Source: Pachyseris speciosa (Eukaryota > Cnidaria > Anthozoa > Scleractinia > Pachyseridae). Taken from it: 64,000 nucleotides of DNA. Every line of letters begins with the position of its first letter. Position 1 is the first letter of the stretch. The stretch is taken from positions 2,192,501-2,256,500 of the forward strand of contig JAEMWC010000002.1 of the NCBI GenBank assembly GCA_016490735.1, given 5' to 3'. Of this stretch, positions 45,223 to 56,391 are shown piece after piece. The translations under genes and the position numbers were made by a program. The notes under the pieces are model-generated. The model did not search any database, was not told where the DNA came from, and worked only from the letters and a program-made list of their open reading frames with translations.

Positions 45223-45614
45223 TAGGCCCCATCCACATGTATCCGGATATTTTTGAATCCGCAACTTTTTCTTTTTCTGGATGTGCCTTCTGTCCACAAG
45301 TATCAAGCGAATCCAGTATGCTAATCCGCAACTTTTTACATCCACTCTCCAGAGTGGAAAGTTTTGAATACGCAAAGAATGTGAATCGTTTGGACGGTCG
45401 AATCCAGATTGTATCAAATCCGATGACGTTACAAACCAAGGGGCGCATGCTCTGTTGACAATAGTCACAGAGGAGTCCTGGATACTAGAACGAATCCGGA
45501 TACATGTGGACGGCAAATGCCGTTTGAAACGCTACGTGTGAGCCTGAAATTTTTTAATCCGCAGAGAAAAGTTGCGGATTGAAAAATATCGGGATACGTG
45601 TGGACGGGGCCTTA
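45223..45614. repeat. MITE with TAAGGCCCCGTCCACAC-type ends
   Basis: TAGGCCCCATCCACATGTAT on the left mirrors ATACGTGTGGACGGGGCCTT on the right; AATCCGCAACTTTTT faces AAAAGTTGCGGATT. The GTGTGGACGGGGCCTTA end also occurs at 40395-40411 and 42500-42520. Confidence 0.85.
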
Positions 45615-46314
45615 GAAAGAACAGAAGTCGCCACTTGAAGGAGCTGATCAAGAACGGCTAGCTTTCATAACAATGGCCGTCCGAACAGTAGGGTCTTATT
45701 TTACGGACACAAACGTTAGCCGACAACTGAGTTATCATACAACCTGTAATAAATGGCCTGCGGAACACCCTGACTTTCACTCAAAACTTAGGTATACAAA
45801 ACTTCGATGCAGCTTAGTAATAAACAGCAATGTAAAACAAAAGAAAAGCACTTTAAACCCAATTTGTGTGCATCTTTAGTGTTTCATCATTATTAGTAGT
45901 ATTATTATTGTCTCTGAAAAGCCCCATGGGGAGTTGACAATAAAATCTGTATTGTGTTGTATTGTAAAACCAGTTGATCTAAAGTTTGTATTAATAGTAG
46001 TTTAAGCAACAACGACTGCAATGGTCTGCAATGACAACGTTATTTCAAAATACGAATTCATGTCAGTTTTTTTATTTTCTTTAAAATTATTCCGACAATA
46101 GGGGCGAACTACTTAGAGCTATCGGTTCGTTTAGGCGGATTCACTCTGGGGTTGTTATATATCTTGTTCCGTACGTGTTTTTGGCAGTTTCTGTAAGAGT
46201 TACATGAAGTCGTCGAGGCAGCTTCTAAAACAACTGATGACTACACACTGGATGGGGCTTACTGCAAACTGACAAACGGCTTAAAATTTATATTTGACGA
46301 CAACTGACAACTAA

Positions 46315-48085
46315 GAAATAGCTTAGACTGACAACTGATATTCGGGCCACTGGTTAAGTGACAACTGACAACATGCTTGGATCACGGTCAAAACACTCTT
46401 TCAACCATTTGAAAACAGTCTTTTTGGTTGTTATTTATGTTTTTACACCAAATCAGCGGATGCGGCAGACTTAAAATTCCCTTACCGTTACTATGGCTAG
46501 AAATTACAGAATCATTTACCATTGGAAACATTGGCCTCTAATGATCTCAAGTTACCTCCATTCATCTCGAACAGTACGACAGCCACTAGCCTCCCACGTA
46601 GTCGTTTTTGGGGAGTCATATTTCACCGCTTCCCACTTTGTCAGGAGGAAGTGAAATACGACTAACAAAAGCAATCGTGATTTTTTTTATCGTTTCGATT
46701 TTGTTACAGGTTCGAGCGACTTCTAAGTCGCATGCTGAAGGGTACATCGTTCGACGATAATTGTAAGGTGTGCAAATTGACGCAGCCAAGTTTCATTAAT
46801 ACAATGCTTAACAAATTAGACACGAACTGGAAATGAAAATTCATTCCAAAACATAGTGTAAAACTCACTTTAGTGTAATTCGTGTAACTTTTGAAATGTG
46901 GGTGAACTATACCAGGAGCTAGATTAGAATAAAGGGAATTGATTGAGGAAAAAGAACAAAAAAAGAAAAAAAAAATAACGTCATACACTTCTATTCTACA
47001 AAAAACGTAGGATTCGGTGATTTCTCGTTATTTATTTATTTATTTATTTATTTATTTTTTCAGACTCGGGCAACGAAATGTTTCAAAATGTGAAATGTGC
47101 GCATGCAGAGCGATTGATTTTCTCATTAAAAATATTGTTTTGTGGCTTTCTGGTTGCCGTTATCGTCGTCGTTGGAGTAACGTTATTATGTTCTTTTCCC
47201 CTATGATATTGCCATCAGCCGATCAAATCATATAACGCTTTCTTCATGAAGAAATCTTGGTTACCAAAGACACTTGTGAATGACAACGGAAAATGTATGC
47301 TAATGTCGCAAGGTTCAATTAAAGATCGATGAGTAACCAGGGGGCATAATTGAAAAGTTAAAAAGACGTTCTCTGTTTAAAAATTTTTAAAAAACACTGA
47401 GCTTTTGATTGCCAGTCTGCAATCTTTAAAAAGTGACAAGACTGGCAATCGAAAGCTCAGTGTTTTTTAAAAATTTTTAACCAGAGAACGTCTTTTTAAC
47501 TTTTCAAGGTTCAGTTAGTTGCTAAGGATATCTACTTTATTTGTGTGGACCAACAAGGCACATGTATTAAGGCCACCTAGCTAGAGTTGAATTAGAGGTG
47601 GCAAATCGCTTTGCTAGGGACAACGAGAAGTCATATATTCAGAAAAAAAGAGGAAGTATTCTGATAAGGACAGAGGTAAGGCCCGATTCAGACGCCGTAA
47701 TTTTGATGAGTCGAACCTAATGCGTTCAGTTAAGTACATGAAAAAATCGGCGTCTGAAGCGATCAAGTACGGCTATTTTAGTTTGGAACGGCTCAGGCGT
47801 TCTTTTGCCTGGAAATTTCGACTTTGGAACGGCTTTGACTCAGAATTTTTCATGTGCCGAACCTAATACATAGATTATTACATTCTATATATTTAAGCAG
47901 TTTTACTCAGAACTGAAACTGGAACTGGATCGCCTGTGGAACGGCAAATTAAGTTCGACGTCGAATCAACCGGCGTAATTTTGTTAATTTGGGTCGGTCC
48001 AAATTCGAATTAACTTCGGCTCATGAAAATTACGGCGTCTGAAGTCGGGCCTAAGCGTTGTTATGGTTCATTAACGTGAAAAAGA
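46315..48085. repeat. Segmental duplication unit, copy B
   Basis: Collinear with 40736-42420, including the MITE (47680-48055, ends GGCCCGATTCAGACGCCGTA and TACGGCGTCTGAAGTCGGGC). It differs by a hairpin insertion at 47322-47505. Confidence 0.85.
47322..47505. mobile_element. Hairpin insertion with 12-bp target-site duplication
   Basis: GAAAAGTTAAAAAGACGTTC and CACTGAGCTTTTGATTGCCA are mirrored by TGGCAATCGAAAGCTCAGTG and GAACGTCTTTTTAACTTTTC. It is flanked by AAGGTTCAATTA (47310) and AAGGTTCAGTTA (47506). Copy A has the single uninterrupted site near 41820. Confidence 0.85.
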
Positions 48086-50190
48086 GGGAGAATGCTTTTT
48101 ATTTAGATTTTAATCAGAAAATTAATACCAAATTGAAGAAAGAAAGTCGCTGCTTGAAAAGAACAGATCAAGAAGCTTTTATAATAATGGTCCGTTCCTT
48201 ATAGATATTTTCTTGGACTCAAAGAAACCACAAGTTTGCGTCTTGTAATAAACAGCACTACAGCGGTGTATTGCTCTATTGACCTAATTTAGCGATCGCC
48301 ATATTTGTGACCGTAATTTAAAGATGAAAACTAGATTCAACCGTGAAGTGCCTGAGGAACTAGCATCTACTGGATGGGTCGGAATATGTGCCGATTCTAT
48401 TTTAAGGGCCTTTATGTGGTTACAATTGAGGATTTCAATATAATGACAGCTAGAACCACCTTGTATAGAAAAACATGATGTTTACCCCAGAAATGTGCTG
48501 CTCGACTGAGCATGAGCTGAGGGAATATTGGGGCATGGGTGATGATGGTGGCTTCAGATATCGCTTTTTCTTTTGTAATTTAAGAACATTAAAGAAATGA
48601 TTTGGGGACATGGAGCTTGTTTAGTAAATCTAAAAGGTTTCTTGATAATGCTGTGATATTATTTAGAAATGACGATATAGTACCGAAAGGCCGCTATTCT
48701 AGGCTTCCTCAAATCTCCGAAGACAGTAATGATGGCTATTTGATCTTCAGAGCTTTGTTTTCAATAGTAGAGCTTACGTGGTAAAAATCAAGCTGGGGCA
48801 AGTTAATTCAGTGCGATCACCAATTGACGCCGCCAGACAGAAGCGGCGTTGTCAGGAAGTATGCAACACGTCACAAACTGATTAATAATAATTTATTACT
48901 TATATAGCGCCACATGGTATTCAGTTTAAAAGAAGGACATTTAAAAATCATTATTCTCACTGTGTCGCGTAGTCTCGAATTTAGCTCGATTATTTAACGT
49001 TTCTTAGCGTATATCCAAACACGGATCCAAAGCATGTGCTCAGAAAAGAGAACTTATTAAGCAACGACAACAGCGACTGCAATGAAAACGTCATTTCATT
49101 GAAACACTTACACACATTATTCTAACTCTAGTAAAATGTGGATGCACTATCCAGGAAGTAAATTATGTAGGAGAAATGGCGTCAAGGTTAGCGTGAAAAG
49201 ATAGACAAATTAAAAATTAACCGTCTGCTTACAAATACAATGGTGAGGCGTCACCGACAGAATACCGCGGAAAACTTTTTTTCGACTTGGTATTCTTTCT
49301 GTCTAAAACCACGTATTCAATCAAGGCCTTCTTTGAATTGACGGATGGCACGTTTTCCGGATTAAGTTAATATTGATCGGGCGCAACCAAAGGTTCGTTT
49401 CTATCAAATATCGCTTCAGAAGCGCATTTTCGCTCCAGAATTTCATTGACTAATTTGTTGTATATATTTATATTTTACCAGCACTGAAAATTAAGTCTTT
49501 TATAGAGAGAAAGAAGGCTAGCTGGCATCTAGATACCACCTCAGACATTCGGAGTGTTACAGAAATATGCGCGCCTTCAGAAAATGAGGTAAAACGATGC
49601 GGCAGCACCAGAAATAACATTTAAAATATTTCGCTTTGAAGTTCTTTCAACCAGCATACCACTAGATACGTTAGGCCGGAATTGAGTGGTAAAAATAGCC
49701 CACTCATTTGTTCGGTTGTCATCGTCATTTGCAAATTTTAGAACAACCTTTGAAAAAAACCGTTATTTAATAGAGATTTTCCGTTTTGCCTCAAACATAG
49801 ACCGCCAAATTTCCGGATGATCTTTTAAATAGTAAACATTTTCTCCAGTTTAATGACGTGTCATTTTCGATTGGGCTACCAGTTTCTTGACTCGTGTAGC
49901 ATTTTGTACTTCGAAGGCCAGGCATATGTAACCTGATCTGTTCGTGCGCTTTTCTTCAGTTGTCATGGTCTGGCGCTTTGATGGGTCTAGAGTTATTTGC
50001 GGTTATTCTGTTTGGATGACGCGGATGTTTCAAGATTTTTGCACTGTCATAACCTCTTCCTTTTAACCACTCTGAAACTTCTCAGAAGTTGTTTTTGGTT
50101 TTGAATAGACACTTTTTCTACTATTACTATCACAGCGGCGCACCACAAACAAGCTCATTTTCCACTTCCCCCCAAGTTGTCTCAGGGCTT
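48086..50190. other. No gene seen; partial copy of the segmental unit
   Basis: About 49055-49200 resembles the start of units A and B (AAGCAACGACAACAGCGACT, ACTATCCAGGAAGTA). No coding feature is recognised in the rest. Confidence 0.4.
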
Positions 50191-50371
50191 TATAGAGCGT
50201 TTTCATTCATGTGACTACCAGCCGTATTGGTTTACTTAAACAAATGAAAGAATTTGTATAAAAATAGAGTTCAATTCCCAGAGGTTTAGTTTGGGACACC
50301 AACATGGCCGATGTTTCTTTGTTTTGGGACACCAACATGGCCGCCGTGACGTCATGTGAAAACACGCTATA
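50191..50371. repeat. MITE with TATAGAGCGTTTTCA ends (copy 2)
   Basis: Same family as 9180-9360: TATAGAGCGTTTTCATTCAT on the left, CATGTGAAAACACGCTATA on the right, with GGGACACCAACATGGCC twice and GTGACGTCA in the right arm. Confidence 0.85.
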
Positions 50372-50801
50372 ATTATTAACATTGTGGCGTTTATTCTTTT
50401 TACTTTTCAAATGCATGTATAGTACCCAGTAATTACTGAAAGAATAATAAAATGGCGAGGAAATCTAAACAAAAAACAAAAGCAAAACAAAGCAGCTGGG
50501 TTATAAAAAGTTAGGTTCCTCTCAAGATTCAAGATAAAATGATTCTGAAGAAATATAAATGTGGAAGAAAGAAAAGAAAACATAAAATGAATCGAAGATT
50601 CCAATTTTTACTCCTGAATGACGTCTTTCATTTGAGCATCGTTAAATGCAGTTCCAGTGTATACATGATGTTATGTGAAGCTTTGTGGGGTGTGGCTTGG
50701 AATGATCGTGACAAGAATACCTCACAAATTTATGTGTCTAGATAAGCTGAAAGCCCCTCATTGGGCACTAAGCCAAGTGGTACCCCTTAAATCTACCAAA
50801 T

Positions 50802-50976
50802 AAAGTTTAAGCCTGAGCATTAGCAGCCATGGGCAGCTGTTTAGGCCTTGTTAGGCCTACGAACAAGAAATTTCCGTGTGGGTAGTTGAGCCTGGATGTT
50901 AGCTATGCCATGCTGATGAGGCCTAACAAGGCCGAAGCAGCTGTACATAGCTGCTAATGCTCAGGCTCAAACTTTA
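50802..50976. repeat. MITE with AAAGTTTAAGCCTGAGCATTAG ends
   Basis: AGTTTAAGCCTGAGCATTAG faces CTAATGCTCAGGCTCAAACT; GGCCTTGTTAGGCCT faces AGGCCTAACAAGGCC. Confidence 0.9.
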
Positions 50977-52600
50977 TCAGTGTGCGGTATTGTATGCATG
51001 ATATTAGATCGACTCTCTTTTCTCCCAGAAGGTCAGCTCAGCTCCCAAATTAAAGTGTTGAAATTTCGTTCGGGTTTTGTATTAATCAGCAACGTACCAT
51101 GACTGTACCGGTTTCTTCAAGGTTTAAATATTGAAAACATAAAAATGGAAATTAGAACATTCTATGATCGGAGCATTCTTTTGCTTGGTTTTAAGCGCAT
51201 TATAAAGGCTTCCGACATTTTTAGTGGGCTGTAAATGTGGGAAGGGTTCATAGCTGAAAATCGCGTGTCCGTGTAAAATAATGTTTTGGTCTCTGGGTCA
51301 TCTGAAACCCATCAGTTATTGGGAAAAGCAATGATCCAACACACGAATATAAATAAATTAGGCTATGAACGTTCTTTAAATGCAGCTCGCGCAAGTGTTG
51401 TCTCTTTCATACCATATCAGAAAAACGTCCCTGTGAAAGCACATGCAATATTACTGGTTTCACTGACAATATGTTATGATATCTTGACCTCGGTACCAGT
51501 GAAGCTACATTATAGTGTAGGCCATGGAATGCAGCTTTCAAGTCTGCCCACATGCTTCTTTCTTTTACAAAAGACCCGTCAGGATAGGATAAGTCTGCCA
51601 TTAACGATCGTTTCCGGTTAATCAAGGTGAACCTTCTCAAAAGCAGACATTTTCGAAGGCGGTGCCGGTGACCCTTCTAAAAAAGTCCGCCAAGTCCTTT
51701 AAGGTGGAACCCTGCTAACGTAGACAGTACATTTCTGAGAGTGAATTTTTTGACGACATTATCTTAGTGGTTTGCCACAGTTTCTTCAAATCTGCAGAGG
51801 ACATTCATTTCTAAAGCGTAAAGTCGTTTTAGAGCACCAGAAAGCTAAACGAACTAAGTTATTTGTCCAAGAAAGAAAAGTCTACCCTCACTTGAAGTGC
51901 TATGTCTCCTCTCCGTCCATGCACCGACAACTTGGTCAAGTATTTGAAGATGCAATCTATTTGCATCAGAGCCATTCGAAATCACAAATAACAATTCAGA
52001 CTGGATTTTTGGGCTCTAGATGAATATTTCTTAAGGAAATATGAACATTATTTGGTACAAAAATGTTTTGTTGTTGTTGTTGTTGTTGTTTTTGGCTATT
52101 CTAAGTACATGCTAAAAATAAACGACATTCCCCATTTATAACTTGACCTTCGTTATTTCAGCCATTTCTATTTCTAGCCTTCTTGGCTCTTCTTACAAGA
52201 GTTAGCTGCCATTTAAGACGGCAATTTTAGTTTGTACCAAACATTTGCCTCCTTTAGGCCCTTAAATATATGGCGACAACCAAAAGGATGTTAAGACAAA
52301 CGAGCAGGTAAAAATGTGCGCGAGGAATGGGAATGGAGAGATGAAAAGGTTCTTCTCTGTTTCACTGATCATTTAAATTGTAATTTTTTTCACTCAGATG
52401 TTGCCTGACGCAGTTCAGTATTAGTCACGTTCTATTTGAACTATTTAAGACTAGAGAGCGCCAGATAGATTGCGAGAAATGGATTTACTCCGTCAACCAC
52501 TTTACATAGATAGTGTGCACTAATTCTGAGAAGGCATGGTGACTATTACGCATTTTTGTCTTCCACTTTGGTTTTCATCCTTGTAATTCCACTTGCGTAA
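50977..52600. other. No gene recognised; (TTG)n at 52067-52091
   Basis: Two open stretches (51286-51621 and 51772-52023) show no domain, signal or splice context that could be recognised. A TTG microsatellite is present. Confidence 0.3.
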
Positions 52601-52632
52601 ACTTGTCGCATTGCCCTTTGAAGTGATTACAC

Positions 52633-52641
52633 TATAAAAGG
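52633..52641 (+). promoter_or_regulatory. Candidate TATA box
   Basis: TATAAAAGG stands 40 bp before an ATG (52681) that opens an 88-codon frame starting MRAQRSEPVYIDFIW. It could mark a promoter for that frame or for a 5' non-coding exon of the downstream insulin-like gene, which needs one. Unproven. Confidence 0.3.
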
Positions 52642-52680
52642 CCGTCTTGTTGTACGGAAGCGATTTCTGCGTGGGAAGGA

Positions 52681-52947
52681 ATGAGGGCACAACGCAGCGA
52701 GCCCGTGTATATTGATTTTATTTGGATCACGATTGCGACATTTAAAGAATCTCAATTCTTCGCGTGCGTAGTTTCGCAATATTTACCCTGTTTGATCGAG
52801 TTTGAGAAGGTTCTTCAGAATCCTATATCTTCAGAATTTTTCCAAAATCGTCAAGTAAACCTTGAAAGGCGTATACCGTGTTCAAAACTTTACAATTTGT
52901 TGTTCAAAACAGTGCGAGGAAGTCAGATCGTGACGGTACCAAATTAA
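52681..52947 (+). CDS. Hypothetical 88-aa frame behind a TATA box
   Basis: Open from ATG to TAA with no recognised domain; residues such as FKESQFFACVVSQYLPCLIE give one moderately hydrophobic stretch. Kept only because of the TATA-like box 40 bp upstream. It may be non-coding. Confidence 0.2.
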   Translation: MRAQRSEPVYIDFIWITIATFKESQFFACVVSQYLPCLIEFEKVLQNPISSEFFQNRQVNLERRIPCSKLYNLLFKTVRGSQIVTVPN

Positions 52948-52949
52948 AG

Positions 52950-55900
52950 GGGTAGTCGCCACAATATCCTTCACTTATATATTGGCTCAATGATTTCTCG
53001 AAATCTCACATTAACAACATACCCCGTGAAGTGCGTTTTACACTCAAGTTATAATACCGTATTTTGAAGGCTTAAATTTCCGGTGAAACAATTAGTAGGA
53101 ATGGTGAACTCAGTCAGTATTAATATTGCTGGTGATTCATTCAAACGCATTCTGCTTTTAGCGACCGATAATTTAGCAGCTCTGACGACAGTCTGATCTC
53201 CAAACGGCAAGTTGAACATTAAGGTGACAAAAATTTAGCTAAGGTAAGGAGTTGGTAATTCTTTTTCCGCGTCAACTTCTAAGTCTACTTTAAGGTTATA
53301 AAAGGCAAGAACATCAGCTAGTCTTCGAATACTATATACTAGAGATTATTTGACTAAAAGTAGGAGACGTAGAACAGAAGAGATCTCTAAATTATTCTTT
53401 TCTCAGGCTCAGCCTGTAAACTCATCTTTGACTCGCGAATCTTGTGCTACTGAGAATTGTTGTAAATTGAATAATCAAGTTTTAGGTTTGCGGCATTATT
53501 TCACTCGCTACACTTGCACAAACGCATAGGTGTTATTTTTAACTCATGTAAAAAAGGGCAAAGGTTCAGATATTAGGAAGTCCCAAAAAAATAGGTTTCA
53601 AGACACGCAAAGTGCCATTTATTCTTAAATTTTTATTCACTCTTAGTAACCTCTTGAATTTCGTCGACAATAATTATGCCTGAGGTCAAAATGAAAACAC
53701 AGTGTATGGTACTTGGGCAGTGTACTTGGGCTTGAATACAAAAAGGTCAGAATATGTTAACAACCGAAAGGTTAGCACTCAAGAAAGCACTTCTCAAACG
53801 TTTTCCGATTTACATGACAGCACATTAGGATTTCATCCGCAAAATTAATAGTTAAAACCACTTTGGGTGACTTAATTAAAACAGCACGACAAGAAAAGGC
53901 TTCAAGAAAAGTATTTTAATTATTTATGGATGGTCTCACTTGAGAGCCTTGCCCATGGCAAACCGGCAAATGACCTGAAACGAAATGGCTGTGAATAATA
54001 AACCGTTCATTATTTTAGCCATTTATTCGACGGAAAATCCTGTAAGCAAAGACAAATTCAGTGCGAAATAGGATTAACAGGTGACTCAAAACTATGTACT
54101 GAAAAGTCCATTTGCTCCCTAAAAATTAGCATGAAATTATTTTGGTCGAGAACTGGAACATTTTAATGATTTTTTCCATGATGTTCCGCCTTTTGTTGAG
54201 GATCTTTAGAGACAATGACGGTAACGGCGGCGAAAAACTCCAATAAACCACAGATTTATTAAATGAGAATAAGACGTAATAAAGATCATAAACAATTCCT
54301 CTACGTGCATTTTGCATTGTGGTACACTTCTTTGCCGCCCTCTTCCAAGCAATAACGTGAAATGATTCAGTCTACTTGCAGGTAGATTTTTCTTTTTTTG
54401 CCTTTACTTCAAAGCCGTTTATAGTAATTTAGTTCCTGGATGGTTGGCGTACATGACTAGTTCAGTAAGTTGGAATACATTGCGCAACGGCTGTAATAAC
54501 GAGACGCATTTCGATGCCGTTGCCGTCGTCATTGCTTCAAATCTCTATCGTCAAATCTACAGCCCTCCAATATGCCCCACTACACCTTATGGCTTGCTTG
54601 TGGTACCAACAGTGGCAGTGTAATTTTTTCCGGGATCGCTCAAGCATCCGACCAATGTTAAGCCGGAAAGGGAGTTGGGGGAGGGGTGGGGGGGGGGGGC
54701 ACTATGCCGACAATGAGACATATATGGGGCTTTTTACACCCATCTGCCTCCAATATTAGTACGAAATACTTAAAAAAAATATTCCTAACAGTTTTTTAGC
54801 CTCCCCAAATCTTTAAGCCCGGTCTTTAACTTCGAAGCTCCTGTTCCCTTATCCCCATCTCCCACCTACTTCAGTGGTCTAACTACATTTCGTATTTGGA
54901 TGTCGCAAATACGATCCTATTGTAGGCGTTACATAAAAAGATGAAACTCCTTACTTCGTCTATTTACGTTGGCAGCTTCATTTAATTCGTTAAGAAATAG
55001 CACATTTCAACACAGGCTGCGATATTACTTGCTAGTAGTAAATACAGATCACGTTGGCGAAATTGTCAACTTACGTCGGATCTGTTTTTGAATAGTAACG
55101 AGTAGGCAGTGTTTGTAGCTACCCGGCGAGGCCTAAAGGACAGATTTGAAGATCAATATTTCAACGAGTAGAAAATATTACTATTAACAGAAAAATTTTA
55201 TTCCAAAAAGATAAGATCTAAGAGAGCATACAAGTCAGACGTAAAAAATATTAGGATCATGTTAAGGTGGCAATATAAATAATTATGTTTTCGAGTTCCT
55301 AGCAAGCAAAAGGACAAAATGCAAACATAAGCACGTAGTTTGTACTTAAGAAAGTTTTTACCTCAGAGAACTTTTACAAAGTATAATGTTCAAAGCTTAA
55401 ATGAGATTGTGGTCGTATGGAGGAGTGCTCTACGTTACTGGAAGCTAGACGGAAGGCATCTGCCGCGCGGCACAACAAGTTAATCGCGTTTACCTTTTAT
55501 CGGCCGTTTTACGTCAACCGTAATCTTAAAATGATCTCAAATCTAATCAATTATATTTCTGTTAGCGATAACATTTTCATAGGTATTGTATGTAAATATA
55601 TTGCAAACTAACATCACATTGACTACAATTGTAAAGTGAAGAAAGACACCGCGGACCCACTGGAAGGAACTGATTCACTGTGACTCAGCTAAGAAGTATT
55701 TGTCACTATATAACTGCAGGGAAGTGGCTTTCTAGTGAATCAGAGGGCTTAAGGGTTATTTTTCTAATTATTTTTATTGCGGTTTAGGAGTGACTGATTA
55801 TGTGGAATAAAGAACACACATTCTGAAAACGAAAAATACGGCCCCATGCAAAAATGGCTGCCTTTAAATTATTCTTTTGTTCGTATATTCAAAATAACCT

Positions 55901-56140
55901 CACTAACCTCAATTTTGAGATCAAAATTCTGAGTTATTTGTTATCCCGAACGAGGGCGACGAGGCTATTTTGAACATTTGAGCGAAAAACAAAAAGGATT
56001 TCAGAGGACTTTAATTTAAAAATTTCCTGGAGCAGCATGCCCCCGGACCCCCCTAGTTGACTAACGCTCACCCGTTCGAATTGAGCCAACCTCCCCTTCC
56101 CCCAATTGCAACTTGTTGCGCGGGCGCTGAACGAAGCCAT
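52950..56140. other. No gene seen
   Basis: Gene-poor AT-rich sequence upstream of the insulin-like gene. There is a G-run near 54673-54698 and no recognised repeat ends. Confidence 0.3.
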
Positions 56141-56322
56141 GATGATAGTGATAATAGTGATGTGGTGATCAATTAAGATGACGATGAAAACAAAGGTGAC
56201 AAAGATGACGATTATAACGATGATTACTGGCGTTACTATCATTATTATCGCCATGACGTTCAATATCTCTATCGTTATCATTACCGTTATCTTCATCGTC
56301 ATTGTTATTGCTATTATTTTAC
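56141..56322. repeat. Degenerate (GAT)n/(ATC)n repeat before the insulin-like exon
   Basis: Interrupted GATGAT/ATTATC-type triplets for about 180 bp, inside the presumed 5' untranslated intron. Confidence 0.6.
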
Positions 56323-56391
56323 ACTTTAGGGCGAGCAGCATTCCAAGGTAGACAACTTAATTGTCTTGTGATTCATTTTCTCTCCTTTTAG

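Noticed and set aside
55934..56341. 135-codon minus-strand frame with Ile/Val/Thr/Met runs
   Set aside because: It reads through degenerate GAT/ATC triplet repeats.
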